Assembly: GCA_024516035.1 (NCBI GenBank)
Contig: CM044963.1
Location: 22,292,965-22,356,964 of the forward strand
DNA length: 64,000 nt
Reading direction: 5' to 3'
From: Bactericera cockerelli
Lineage: Eukaryota; Arthropoda; Insecta; Hemiptera; Triozidae
A model generated the notes under the pieces. The model saw only the letters and a program-made list of their open reading frames with translations, was not told the DNA's origin and did not search any database. Within the stretch, counting starts at the first letter, position 1, and the number at the start of each line of letters is the position of its first letter. Both the position numbers and the translations under genes were made by a program. Of this stretch, positions 53,171 through 64,000 are shown piece after piece.

Positions 53171-53659
53171 AGAATAGAAGGAAAAAGGCAGAAAGTGAAT
53201 AAAAGAGGGACCCCCCCCCTTTATTCATCAGTTTCTACATTACCTACCCATACTCAATATACCTTAAGTTCTTCATAAAACTTGTACCAAGTCAAGAAAG
53301 AAGAAGAAAAGCATAATAAAAATATAGGACAGAGAATAGCTGTACAAAATATATCTATACATTATTAACTGCCTATACAGGAGTTTACAACCGTGCTGTG
53401 TCATAAAAAAAGAACTGGTAATTAAATACCAGGCTCGCCTCTTAGCTCTCAGAGAGGAGTTAGTGTTAAGTAGTTATCGTGGCGTGTGGTGTAGCGTACG
53501 TACGCGGTTATCTGGGTTCGAATCCCGGCTTAGTGGAAATTTTATCCTCTCTTTACTTTGGATGTCCGGAGTCCATTCATAGAAAAGGGTTGGTTCAAAG
53601 AGATTGCCATAGGTAGTTTAGAGATTGCCATAGAGATTGTCATTCTATTTATCTTTCTA

Positions 53660-54046
53660 TTATTTTTCCTTCAGTCTGCATTTATCCACATTCACTCTCA
53701 AACCATACTTCTCACACTCATTTAACAGCCTTACAGTCATACTTCCTACTTCTTCCACACAACTTCCTATCAGAACTACGTCATCCGCAAATGCTAACCT
53801 ATTCAGTCTCATCCCTCCCACTTTAATTCCACTATCTCCCCAATCTATCTGATCCATAATTATTTGTAGAACCCCTATAAAAAGCGTCGGCGATATGACG
53901 TCCCCTTGTTTTACACCACTGTTTACTTTCATTTCAGTTTTATACCCTGCTTCCAGTTCGAATTCCAGACTTGACTTTCTGTAGACCTCTTCCAGATACT
54001 TTACAATTTTATCGTCAACTCCTATCTGTTTTAACATTGATAACAC
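53660..54046 (-). pseudogene. Inverted reverse-transcriptase palm fragment of the RTE copy
   Basis: Open frame of 128 residues: MLSMLKQIGVDDKIVKYLEE, KTEMKVNSGVKQGDVISPT, LNRLAFADDVVLIGS and GLRVNVDKCRL. This is RT motif B (GVKQGDVISPTLF) and motif C (FADD). In an intact element these residues lie directly upstream of the segment now read on the plus strand from 54048, so the two pieces are head to head. Not a functional gene. Confidence 0.85.
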
Positions 54047-54047
54047 T

Positions 54048-54734
54048 TTGCAGTTGGTGACAGAGGAAAATGGAGAGGAAAAGTTGATGATAAAAGGAGA
54101 AGAAGTGAAGAGAGAGAAAAATTTCGTATATTTGGGGCAGTTATTGAGTGTAGAAGGTCAGTGGGGAGAAATTTGTAGAAGGTGTGCAATAGGATGGGGG
54201 ACTTTGATGAAAAATAAGGAAATATATAAATCTGGAGTGAAAATAGAAATAAAAAAGAAACTCTGGGAAATGACAGTTCTACCCAGTATGACATATGGAT
54301 GTGAAACATGGGTGATGAATGCAAGAGTAAGGAATAAATTGAGAGTTACAGTGAGAGCAATGGAGAGATATATGTTAGGTAAGACAAGGAGAGATAGAAT
54401 AAGGAATGCAAGGATAAGATATATGTCAGGATTCAGAGATATCGTAGATATAGTGATTAAAAGAAAATGGAAATGGGCGGGACATATAGCTAGGACCAAG
54501 GATGATAGATGGACAAAAAAGATAATGGAGTGGTATACCAGAGAATATGGACGAAGAAGAGGTAGACCAAAGGATAAATGGGATAAGGAAATGAGTTTAG
54601 TTTGTGGAGGAGTAACATGGAGGAGAGTAACTGAGGAGAGGAAAGAGTGGAAGGAATGGGAAAAGTATATAGGGAAATATGGGTGGAAAATCAGGGAGGC
54701 TGAAGAGCAAGTAAAAGAAATGAAGAGGAAGTGA
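54048..54734 (+). pseudogene. RTE reverse-transcriptase C-terminal fragment
   Basis: Open frame of 228 residues on the 3' side of the RTE insertion, from just after the inversion junction to a TGA. It contains the RTE connection/thumb domain (YLGQLLS, WAGHIART, GRPKDKWDKEM, GGVTWRRV) and a basic-acidic tail (REAEEQVKEMKRK). It would need the inverted palm and the missing endonuclease to function. The apparent start Met is accidental. Confidence 0.85.
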
Positions 54735-55311
54735 GAGAGTGTGAAAGAGATAGAAATTCTTTAAATTAATTTTATTTTATTCAAATTATGTCTTGTTCCT
54801 GGTTGGTTTGTTTGTGCCATCTATTATTCTATTATTTTATTATTTATTTATTATTATTTTATTTATTATTTTCCTTTACAGTTTACAAATTTAAAATTTT
54901 TTATCCTTAAAACCAGTTGTTTAGATGCCCCCTTTACATGGGGAGGCCTCAGATATTAATCTGATTTTGTACAAGATGCCCATATATACTATGTATTTAT
55001 GTTGTGTGTAAATTTAATTGTACAAATAAAGGCTACATTACATTACATTACATTACATTACATTATTTTTCCTTCTCATTATACCTATATATTGTTTCCA
55101 TTTTGAATTGTAATTATAATTATTTGTATTGTACATACATAAGTCTTCTTGAATCTTATAAAGTGTTTCATAATAATATTAATAAAATTATTATGAAAAT
55201 AATTTTCATGATAAAAGAAAATCGGCTAAGCTGTTTCGGAGATATAAGTGTTTTAGTACAAAATCTCAAAATTGTCAAGTGTATACAATGTGTCCAATGT
55301 CCATCAACTGC

Positions 55312-55530
55312 ATGGTCATATCACAACGAGGGTGTTACCCTCCAACCGCAGGAAACTTACAAACCTGATACCCATCACATTAACCTCACCCATCCTGCGT
55401 TGGGCCGGAATGCCAGCATCACGAAGTCCTCACCTCGCTGGACATTGCTTAAGTTCGGTGATCCTACGAGAACCGGTGCCTTCAACGTGCGTGCCATGGA
55501 CACTCCACGCTGGCTTCAACTAGTGCGATC
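55312..55530. mobile_element. Dispersed repeat copy
   Basis: CATGGTCATATCACAACGAG, CGTTGGGCCGGAATGCCAGC and CCTCACCTCGCTGGACATTG, the same family as 52040. It falls inside an open frame (55004-55606) that is therefore not a gene. Confidence 0.7.
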
Positions 55531-55864
55531 ATCAATTTCTTCTGAAAGAGCGGATGAAAGCGCTAAAATGCACATCACTGACATCACACATGTTGGAATT
55601 AGTTAACGTATGAGTTGTTCGAATGGTGTGATCTAAAAGAAGAAAAAAATAATCGAAATTGAATGAGAATGTTAATTGAATGTAAAAAAAACTTGTTTCC
55701 CATCATGTTTAAAAAAAAAAAAAAAAAAATCGCATCAATTTTAACAAATTCTTGTTTTTATGTGGTGGCAGTTTTTTTTTTTTTTTTTTTTTTGTAATTG
55801 GTTTTGGATCTAAAGCCTGACCGACAAGAGTCATAAGATTCATGACAGTTACAGAAAGAAAAAA

Positions 55865-56150
55865 AATCAAGCAGCTTCCGTATATTTGCCATACGGAAGG
55901 TCCCGGTTTCGAACCCCCGCGCCGACAAAAAATTGCATTCAAAATTTGGTTGCAGTTGTTTGTAAGGGATACCTTCCCGTGCGCTCGTGTTGACCCAGCA
56001 CCGAAATAGTAAGTATTGTGTCACTTCTCGCCCATCAGAGGGGAGGCTTACTACGGGATGGGCAGACAACACAGACCACAAGCGTCTACAGTAGCTCCTG
56101 TTTCATAGCTACGAAATAAAAAAGGCTGTGAAACACTCATCTTTAAAACA
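55865..56150 (+). mobile_element. SINE family D copy, head truncated
   Basis: Plus strand: GGTCCCGGTTTCGAACCCCC B box, CGTGTTGACCCAGCACCGAA body, GCTCCTGTTTCATAGCTACG end. Related fragments: 11688-11765 (+), 34763-34872 (+), 40735-40900 (-), 63783-63945 (+). Confidence 0.82.
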
Positions 56151-56275
56151 AAAAAATATGTATACTCACTGAGAATTGCACTGGGTAACTGCACAAAGGA
56201 TTCGAAACCTGACATGTGAATTTTTATTCAGTGCTTTCTATGTAGTTATAGTAAATTTATCATATATAAGTTAAT

Positions 56276-56398
56276 CACTTTTGTGATATCACAACTACTC
56301 AAACTCGCTTTACTAAATCTACGCTGAAACCGGGACTTGAACCACCGACCTCCAGGTTACAAGTCCGCCGCCTTATCGATCAAGCTACTGAGGTCGGT
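56276..56398 (-). mobile_element. SINE family E copy
   Basis: Minus strand, nearly identical to the copy at 16079 (GACCTCAGTAGCTTGATCGA, CCGCCTTATCGATCAAGC on the plus strand). Followed by a stretch also seen near 14045-14095 (GTAGGACTGTCGCATGTCGG versus GTAGGGCTGTCGGCTACG). Confidence 0.82.
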
Positions 56399-56509
56399 CT
56401 CTGTGCTTTCTATGTATTGGTATAAGTAGGACTGTCGCATGTCGGCTACGAAAGCTCTTTGATACTGCGACCTTAAATAGATCGTTTGTGACAGTGCTTT
56501 CTATGTAAG

Positions 56510-56695
56510 ATACATTCAAAGAGATAACCTCGCCCTTTAGTTAGGACTTATATTATTATATTATGTGTATAATGATTAATTTATTCTTTCTTAATTTTTT
56601 TCTCTTTTTACTTCTCTTATATTGTATAACAATTTAAAATTATCTATGTTGTATATATGTCCAATTAATAAAGTGTGAAATGATAATAATCCTTG
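56510..56695 (+). mobile_element. LINE 3'-end fragment, same family
   Basis: TTCAAAGAGATAACCTCGCC, TTTAGTTAGGACTTATATTA, ending AATTAATAAAGTGTGAAATG with AATAAT tail. Confidence 0.7.
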
Positions 56696-56757
56696 TGAGA
56701 AATCCTTTTGAGTGCGAAAATTTGTCTCGTAAGGAAGCGAAGCGTTTCTCAGTGTTT

Positions 56758-57178
56758 CATGCTCTCCTCTTCCTTTAGAATCACATCATGAGATCGAATC
56801 TCCTCTATCTTTAGAATCACATCTTGAGATCGAATCTCCTCTTCCTTCAGAATCACATCATGAGATCGAAGCTCCTATTCCTCTAGAATCACATCATGAG
56901 ATCGAATCTCCTCTATCTTTAGAATCACAAGAATCACATCATGAGATCAAATCTCCTCTTCCTTCAGAATCACATCATGAGATCGAATCTCCTCTTCCTT
57001 TAGAATCGCATCATGAGATCGAATCTCCTCTTTCTTCAGAATCACATCATGAGATCGAATCTCCTCTTCCTTCAGAATCACATCATGAGATCGAATCTCC
57101 TCTTCCTTCAGAAGCACATCATGAGATCGAATCTCCTCTTCCTTCAGAATCACATCATGAGATCGAATCTCACTGGCT
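56758..57178. repeat. 36-bp minisatellite (12-codon repeat), about 11 copies
   Basis: Plus-strand unit CTCCTCTTCCTTCAGAATCA plus CATCATGAGATCGAAT. On the minus strand it is open as EIRSHDVILKEE repeats (56947-57195), with copies losing the frame beyond. A unit divisible by three makes the frame cheap, and no domain or splice context supports a protein, so I list it as repeat. Confidence 0.85.
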
Positions 57179-57584
57179 GAAACAATCTGAAACATATATT
57201 GCTCAGCAACACACTTTGTTTCATTGAAAAATCAAGACAGATTGTTGATAGACGATTCGCAATGAAATGATGCACTCAGTCGGGTTTTTTGACTTTCTTA
57301 GTGTGGCAGAGTTCTCATTAATGAGCTCTTCCACCCAACCAACAATCCCGGTTTCACGGCAAAATTGTAGCATACATCAACCAGATTAAACCCTCGTGAT
57401 CCTGTCTACTCCTGGCCCCACTGAAGCTGGATGAGGTTAAAAGGCTGGTTTGTGAGTTTCCAGATAATGGAGGGTATAACCCTCGTTGTGATATGACGAT
57501 GCAGTTTAAAGTGACGTTAAAACCCAAAATAAAAAATAAAATAAAAATAATTTCTAATATTAGAAAATTATCGGAAGTAAACTT

Positions 57585-57828
57585 AGTTAGCCTCCGTGGC
57601 GTGATGGTTGAGACAACTACCCTTAGTCCCGAGATCCCAAGTTCGATCCCCGGTTGCGGCAGACTTTTCGAAGGAAATTCTGTTCCCTCCAAAAACGTGA
57701 GGCTGATATTTCCGGCTCTATCCAGGCTGGGTGAGGTTAATGTGGGTAGCTGGTACGAATACCAGCGAATATAGGGTAAAACCCTCGTCCTGATTATCGA
57801 CTTCAATCAGGACGTTAAAACCAAAAAG
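57585..57828 (+). mobile_element. tRNA-derived SINE, family F
   Basis: Plus strand: head GCCTCCGTGGCGTGATGGTT, CCCAAGTTCGATCCCCGGTT (B box), body GGCTGGGTGAGGTTAATGTG, end GACTTCAATCAGGACGTTAA. A head-like sequence in minus orientation is at 39333-39408. Confidence 0.78.
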
Positions 57829-58280
57829 AATCAACTGATCACAATAGATCTAATTAGGCCGCAGTGTTAATTATTTTGTAATGGTTTCAGGGGAAACCCT
57901 GCAACTATGTCAGATAATAATAAAAACAGATTAACTTCACTAAAAATAAATGTTTTTTTTTCTCTCTCAGTAATGACACCAGGCGTGTCCTGGCCTTAGC
58001 TCATGCTTTTTTTCTGAAGTACCTACCATACCTACAGTACAGCTTCCCTCAGCAAAAAAAATCATACTTGCAACAACAAAAAAATAACATAAAAAATATT
58101 AATAAAAAACATAGACTTCAGAACTCCGCATTTCTTCTCTGCAGATTGATACTGTCCCTGATATTTTTTTATTATCAATATCCTTCCTTCTTCTTCCCCA
58201 ACTTCTTGTTATCTCATAATGATTATTACTATTTATTATTATTTTTCTGCATAGTCATCTTTTACTTCTTCATACCATCT

Positions 58281-58286
58281 CTCTTT

Positions 58287-58337
<51 letters not shown>
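58281..58337. repeat. CT microsatellite
   Basis: About 25 CT dinucleotides following a CT-rich stretch. Confidence 0.92.
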
Positions 58338-58339
<2 letters not shown>

Positions 58340-59229
58340 AAGATTGCAAAATAATACCTATTTCATTATGCACTACTTATGTACGTAGATATACTTATTA
58401 TTTATGCACTGTGTACAATTTGTACATACCTACATACATCTTGTGTTATGTGCAATGTGCATAGTATTAAATATACATTGTATAATATTATGTATCTGCT
58501 TCCTAGAACTTTTTTTCCTTGTAGGAACATTATGTGCAAGATTTGCAGACTTGCATTTTGGCATCACATAACTCTTGAGGACTTTCATTTGCAACTTTAC
58601 GTTTGCCTCGTTTACTTTCTTATTTCTTATTGGTGGTCGTTTGTGGTTGTGACATACGAAAGTGATTAACACAAATATGATAACTTTAACTCTACAACAA
58701 AATAAAACTGGACTGTTGATTTATTTGTAGTTTTAAAACCAGCCTTACTGAAATTTGTTCAGGCAAGTTCAGGAATCAAACCATCACCTTCCATCAGGTT
58801 ATGAGTCTGCTTTCTTAATAATCAAGCTAATGAGGCCGGTGGTCATACACATCATTACTTTACGCAAGGTACTACCCCTACCCTTCATGTATTTGGTGAT
58901 CCAGGTAGCGATAATCTTCAATATCCATGTCCCGGTAGCTCAATGGTAAATTATTCAAGAATTTAGATCAATCTTTATTTATAATTTTTTATATACAGGT
59001 GCAGTCAAAAGGTACAATTAATTAAATATAAACAAAGTTTGATCAAGGGTGGTGATAATGCCTTTGGCATTCTCTTCAAGACATGTTTTCCTCCCATTTG
59101 GGATTTTTACCACAAATAATACGTTCTTGGGCTTACTGCTTGAATTTATAGTCCTACTCTGGGTAGTATAAATAAGGCGATATTATTATTATTATCCTAA
59201 TATCTCACTTTGCCCATAATTCCAACACT

Positions 59230-59406
59230 GATCGCTGTTCACAGTGCCCACAATACTACTAATTACTCAATTTGCCTCACGAGGTATGAGTAACAATGTC
59301 ACATCCTAAATACGGAGCCGAAAATTTCCCATTCCGCTGGGATTCAACCCAAAGTCACCGTGCATGCAAGCCTAGTACGCTACACCACGTGACCACGTGG
59401 ACTACT
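59230..59406 (-). mobile_element. SINE family A copy, degenerate
   Basis: Minus strand; CACGAGGTATGAGTAACAAT body and AAGTCACCGTGCATGCAAGC head with CACGTGACCACG replacing the usual start. A 3'-half fragment of the family is at 32884-32985. Confidence 0.7.
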
Positions 59407-59435
59407 ACATTTACATAGAATTTCCATATTGTGTA

Positions 59436-59612
59436 TGTACGTACAGACATACATACACACTATGTACGTACATAACATAAAATACACACTATATGTACGT
59501 ACATACATACATACACATTACATGTACGTAACAACGTACATACATACACACTATGTACGTACAAACGTACATACATACACCACTATGTACCTACGTACAT
59601 ACATACATAGTT
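59436..59612. repeat. Degenerate TACG/CATA tandem repeat
   Basis: CACTATGTACGTACA(T/A)AC and ACATACATACAC motifs repeat about five times. Tyr/His/Thr-rich open frames are artefacts. Confidence 0.8.
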
Positions 59613-59937
59613 AATATGAGGATGCTATCTTGTGTTAGGTGCTTGAAGACTGACTTCTCTACGGCCCTTGCCCATGGGAGCTGATAGTGTACAAAGTACC
59701 TACTCAAAGCACGAAGTTTGCACTACGTCCGATCACATAAATACTCGCACCTATTTTCAATTTATGTACCTACATAATATATGTCGGTTATCGGAATTAT
59801 TGTCTTTGATAGTAGATAGTAAACATACTAGATAAATCTTATATTATATACGTATATAAAATGATTCGTTTGTGTGTTATGTTTAGTCGCGTAAAACTCG
59901 AGAACCACAAGTTGGATTGAGTTGAAACTTTGCATGG

Positions 59938-60012
59938 GTAACCAATAATCACCATCACTTATTTAACTGTCGGACAGTTAAATAAGTGTTGGTGATTATT
60001 GGTGATTATTAG
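59938..60012. repeat. Near-perfect hairpin with 30-bp arms
   Basis: Left arm ACCAATAATCACCATCACTT plus ATTTAACTGT, a CGG loop, and the complementary right arm with one mismatch. The end of the right arm is then repeated (GGTGATTATT). Origin unknown. Confidence 0.8.
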
Positions 60013-60794
60013 GACTGAAGAGCCTCATTATTCCAGCGGTTATTTTGGACCCATTATTTTGGGGTCAGTCTCAAAAGTAACGAGGAAAAATTCATGTTCG
60101 GGTGGGATTCGAACCAACGCACCCCTACGCTACCATGCACGACCAATCGACCATGCACCGCTGGAAACTGAGTCTGGTTTGGGCCCGGAATGATAAAGGT
60201 TCTAAGTTCAGACTCCTAATTCCGCGAGTTCTATTCCCGCTGTGGTCAATTTTTAAGCAATTTTCTGAAATTCAGTAGATATATTTTCCATGTTACCATT
60301 TATATTTGTATTAATTAATCAAATAATCACAATGTGTGTGATATCACAATTGTTCGCTCTACTTATCGTTGCTGAACTTGGGACTCGAACCACTGACCTC
60401 CAGTCGCGAGTTCGCCAGTTTATCGGTTGAGCTACTGACGTGGGTTTTACACATCCTTTATAATCTCTATATTATTAAAAAAAAAAAGAAAGATAGGTAA
60501 AGATAGCGCATGCGCCCACGAGTGTGTGCTATAAGTTATAACAAATTACCTTATCGGAGTGCTCCGTAATTTTCAATATTCCTTTCTTGTGGCGCTGAGG
60601 TCCGACCCGAAACAATGTACGGCAATGCCTCACTGTGTAGAGTAGGGTTAGGAAAAATAAATATACGGCCATGCCTCGGGCCGTAACTTGGGTGCAGCCA
60701 TTACTTTCGTATATTAAAAAAATAATAGTAATAATAATAGCTAGCCTAGATAGTTTTAAAATAGTGATAGCGGACCGCCAAAGGTATAAAAAAT

Positions 60795-61081
60795 ATCACT
60801 GTGGCAGAGCGAGTTAGCGCGCTAGGCATTGCACACATGGTGATCTGGGTTCGATTCCCAGCGGGGGAGGATTTTTTCTGCTCTGTACTTGGATGTTCGG
60901 GGTCCACTCATACCTCGTGAGGAAAAATGAGTAGTTACTTGTATGAGTAACGACCAGTGGCGGCATTACCAGATTAAAAAGAAATTAATGTAATAGAATA
61001 ATTCGAAATGTAAAGGAGGCTCTTAGTAATGCTGCGCTACCCACAAAAATTGTGAAGAGGCCTTGTGCTTCACCACAAAGA
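60795..61081 (+). mobile_element. SINE family A copy
   Basis: Plus strand, full length, A2 tail. Flanked by duplicated text TAGTTTTAAAATAGTGATAGC / GACCGCCAAAGGTATAA at 60747-60787 and 61100-61138, one before and one after, long for a simple target duplication. Confidence 0.87.
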
Positions 61082-61089
61082 AATTCGTA

Positions 61090-63620
61090 CATACATACAT
61101 AGTTTTAAAATAGTGATAGCCGACCGCCAAAGGTATAATCATCCAGTCTAGCTTTCCAAGCCTCTTTTATATTTCTTCTGAGAAAAAACCTTAGGTAGAA
61201 CCTGATTAGAAAAAATCTATTGTAAAAAAAAAAAAAAAAAAAAATAGAGTGAGAAAGAGAAAGAGAGAGATGAAGAATAAAAAAAATTCTCTCTTGGATG
61301 TATTTTTTTTTTATATTTTTTTTTTCTGTACCTCCATTACATAGGTACAGGGTGATACGGGCGATTTTTATGGTCAGTCTCTTTTTTCGATCCCTGAATA
61401 TTTTTATCGGTACATTTTTTACAGTAAGAATATAAACGGCTTTTTAGTTGAATAATAAACTACTTTTAGGTAGTTTTATTTTAGGCTATTCGCCCGACCT
61501 AGGAAATTATATCATATTACACATTTTTATATGTCTATGATTCTTTTCGAAAGTCTGTTGTTTGTAGGTACTTTTTATTTTCGACTTGAAATCCATGCAT
61601 AGGTATGAATGATAATAAATATAAGGTTTTCAGGGGGTTTTGCCAAAAAACAAACAAACATAAAAGTATATGGACAAAACCGTAAACATTAAAAAATAAT
61701 ATAGGATAAGGAAAGTAAAAATGTGCCGTAAGCTGGATGGTTCGCGTTGCGGTACGTGTTATTGTTAAATAACTGTCTTACTGTCCATAACTGAAATTGT
61801 TTAACAATAACATATCATAATTATTTAACAGTAACTGTTAAATAATTGTTAAAATCACAAACTCAAATTAATGAGGAAAAATTCATTCACTGGGTGGAAT
61901 TCGAACCAACGGATCCCTACGCTACCTGGATTACCAGACTAGCGCGTTAACCACTTGACTACCAGTGCACATAGACCAGATGTAATGAGTCATAATACAG
62001 TACAGACACATGTGGGTAATAGAACAAAATGTATGGGTATGGATGGAATTCTACATACCCTGTACATACGTTTTTATGTATTATATATACTCTTTTTATT
62101 GTACATAACGTATATTATATTCTTTTTTTTTTCATTATTTTTTTTTTCATTGGGGATCGAGTTTTTTTTTTTCTTGAAGCAAACAGAACAGAATAGAAGT
62201 GTATGCCTGTATGCTTTAGGGCGAGCTAGAACTAAGTAATATTTTGAAGAGGAACTGTCATAGTTTTTAATATTTATATTTTTCATTTTAAAATATACAT
62301 TAAACGTTCATTTTATAAAATATACCTTGAAAGTTAAAAGTGTATACTTTTTAGATTGTTGTTACGCGTAAGAAAATTAACTAATCTAAATATTAATACC
62401 TATTTCTTTATATTGATAACGTACAATTGTCCCCAGGAAAAATGTAAGAAGAGAAAAGTTGTGTAATTCGTTAAACAGAAATTCATTTTTTTACATTTTA
62501 ACTTAGTGCAATCTTTTAAAGTCTTATCCTCACCTTAAGTCAGGTATATACCTATAAGTTTTTTAAGTAATAAGTGATGAAAAATTGCTAGTTCCTTATC
62601 AACTTATCATTCTCCCTGATTCCTGCCACCTCAAAAGTCAAGAGGTCTCTTCAAAGTAAGTCTTTTTTTTGTTGAAAAATTCAAATTCCTACAGTTTGTT
62701 TACTTTTAATTATTTTTTTTACGAAATAAAGAAGATAGCATGTGTTCAAGGAAGATGGAAGAACAACAAAAATTCACGGATCCTCCAATTGAAACTCGCC
62801 CTAGTGTTTTTTAACATCCAAGCCTCAAATCAGAACGCTCCAATTTTATTATCTATTTTATTTTTTTAAGGAAAAAAAAAACAACATTTAAAAAAAACAT
62901 CGTTCGACTTTTGTTTATTTTCCTTGAAATTTGTTGAGATCACTCGAGATCTATTACATTTTGTTTAAATTTAATTTATTAAAGTTACTTACAATCATTC
63001 AAATAATTGGGTGTTGTTCAAAGTGTTTTTCAATCCAGTCCCTAAGAAATTTTCTAACAAGTTTTCGTAATGGTGGACAATATTTCGAGATTTGAATATT
63101 TCTTTTCAATTTTCTTCTTTCTTGTTCAATTTAAATACCTACCTTATTAAAACATTATTGAATTTATGTTGTATTATTCCTGTCATTTCAAGAGTTCAAG
63201 TAAGGATGACAAAAAGTAATTATTCTCTCTTATTTCCTAATATTTTACCTTGTTCTTCCTTTTAGGTTAGGCTGGATAAAAGGAATTTCTTTAAGACAAG
63301 AATGAGAAGAAATATGGAAGTTTATAATTATGCTAGACAAAACATAAAAAAAACATCTCTTATGACTAATCTTTACCGAGATTGCATTCTCACTAATTGG
63401 ACATTAGCCATTTTCATGTAGTATATAGGTTAAGTTGTTTCTTAAAAGTTCATGATTAATTCTACAAAGAAAACATTCAAAGTACACAAACAACAAAATC
63501 TAAGAAGTAGGTACCCAGGTATTGAATTTGAGTTTATCAGGGGACTAACATTATGGAGCGCACAATATTATTAGCTCAGTGCCAAGGGTACTTGATTTTA
63601 AATATGGTCATAGTTGTTGT
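61090..63620. other. AT-rich intergenic sequence, no gene seen
   Basis: Apart from the SINE fragment at 61856, there are homopolymer tracts and short frames. Nothing I can assign. The right end of the window (63630-64000) returns to SINE fragments. Confidence 0.5.
61856..61972 (-). mobile_element. SINE family C head fragment
   Basis: Minus strand; CTCAAATTAATGAGGAAAAA-like start and full A and B box region (TGGAATTCGAACCAACGGAT, GCGCGTTAACCACTTGACTA). A more diverged relative lies at 60080-60165, and head fragments at 21478-21558 and 46612-46690. Confidence 0.8.
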
Positions 63621-63629
63621 TATACGTGA

Positions 63630-63776
63630 ATCCAGAGATTCCAGAATTGCAGGTTTGAAACCCAGCCTGGACATGACTAGTTATCCTCCCATTTGGGATT
63701 TTTACCGCATAACAATATGTCTGGCTTACTGATGGAATAATGGGACTTTAATAGTCCTAATTGGGCAGTGTATATT
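63630..63776 (+). mobile_element. SINE family B copy, 5' truncated
   Basis: GTGAATCCAGAGATTCCAGA through CATTTGGGATTTTTACCGCA. The A box is missing. Another split copy is at 58930-58950 and 59088-59195. Confidence 0.8.
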
Positions 63777-64000
63777 ATTATTGACCAAGCACCTAAATGG
63801 CAAGTACTGTGTCACTTCTCACCCATCAGTGGGGAGTATACTCTGGGGGAAGCTGCAGTAGAGATTATGAAACATTCTACAGTAGCTGCTGTTTCACAGC
63901 TATGAAGTAAAGGAGGTGGTGAAACACTCATCTAAATAAAGAGAAAAGGGGTCTGTTTAGAAATATGAGCAAGAGGGGTGACAATATTGTTATCCTTTTT

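Larger units (their letters stand above)
53645..55062 (+). mobile_element. RTE/BovB-type LINE copy with inverted 5' segment
   Basis: A 5'-truncated RTE-like retrotransposon in two pieces. Plus strand 54048-54734 encodes 228 intact residues of the reverse-transcriptase C-terminal region: KNFVYLGQLLSVEGQWGEI, VLPSMTYGCETWVMN, WKWAGHIARTKDDRWTKKIM, GRRRGRPKDKWDKE and GGVTWRRVTEERKEWKEWE, all hallmarks of RTE elements. Minus strand 54046-53660 encodes the preceding palm: VKQGDVISPTLFIGVLQ and RLAFADDVVLIGS with the catalytic FADD. The 3' UTR ends in a TTACATTACATT tail at about 55034-55062. Both halves lack stops, suggesting a recent insertion. The endonuclease and N-terminal RT are missing. Confidence 0.88.

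Noticed and set aside
55004..55606. 200-residue plus-strand frame
   Set aside because: Starts in the RTE tail and crosses two dispersed repeats; no domain similarity.
56947..57195. 12-residue-repeat protein (EIRSHDVILKEE)
   Set aside because: 36-bp minisatellite whose frame breaks in outer copies; no flanking coding evidence.

Overview
The window is animal nuclear DNA, most likely from an arthropod. It has intron-rich genes with canonical GT/AG junctions, AT-rich spacers, dense tRNA-derived SINEs, TTAA- and TA-flanked MITEs, Helentron-like elements and RTE-type LINEs. I cannot name the species. A 100-base N run (36862-36961) shows that it comes from a scaffold.

Two protein-coding genes can be read, both on the minus strand. 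(1) From 35311 down past the left edge runs a large multi-Tudor-domain gene. I resolved 17 internal exons, about 1,155 codons. The reading phase matches across every junction except one. The product has at least four complete extended Tudor domains and the start of a fifth, with an Arg/Gly-rich linker between the third and fourth. This is the architecture of germline piRNA-pathway Tudor proteins (RNF17/TDRD4, qin/kumo, TDRD1). Its first exon(s) are not visible and may lie in or beyond the N gap. Its 3' end lies left of the window. (2) From 45978 to 41545 are three coding exons of a heparan sulfate glucosamine 3-O-sulfotransferase: a type II membrane protein with an unusually long acidic stem and a complete C-terminal sulfotransferase domain. 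A possible 5' untranslated exon lies near 47350-47650.

The rest is introns and intergenic DNA full of repeats. There are tandem arrays at 3.9-4.6, 10.9-11.45, 14.5-15.9, 20.2-21.2, 22.0-25.1, 25.4-25.95, 30.0-31.8, 43.1-43.4, 49.2-50.0 and 56.8-57.2 kb. There are at least six tRNA-headed SINE families. TTAA-flanked foldback MITEs occur at 1.16, 2.0, 38.0 and 39.0 kb, a mariner-like MITE at 5.1 kb, hAT-like MITEs at 7.7 and 24.1 kb, a Tourist-like hairpin at 41.9 kb, and Helentron-like elements carrying large GT/CA tracts at 5.9-7.3 and 35.6-36.8 kb. LINE remnants comprise a fragment with a restriction-like endonuclease (26.5-27.9 kb) and a twin-primed, 5'-inverted RTE copy (53.65-55.06 kb). 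A decayed KRBA2/integrase-like transposon fragment lies at 48.4-48.8 kb. From 46 to 64 kb I see no convincing host coding exon.

The most striking pattern is that four of the intronic arrays sit directly downstream of an exon, and their repeat unit is that exon's own 3' end plus its 5' splice site. This occurs at exons ending at 11449, about 25119 and 31759 in the Tudor gene and at 43392 in the sulfotransferase gene. These introns therefore hold from a few to more than a hundred copies of a near-authentic splice donor, some with up to about 60 nt of coding sequence. I regard these splice-donor-seeded minisatellites as the main candidate for an undescribed phenomenon here.
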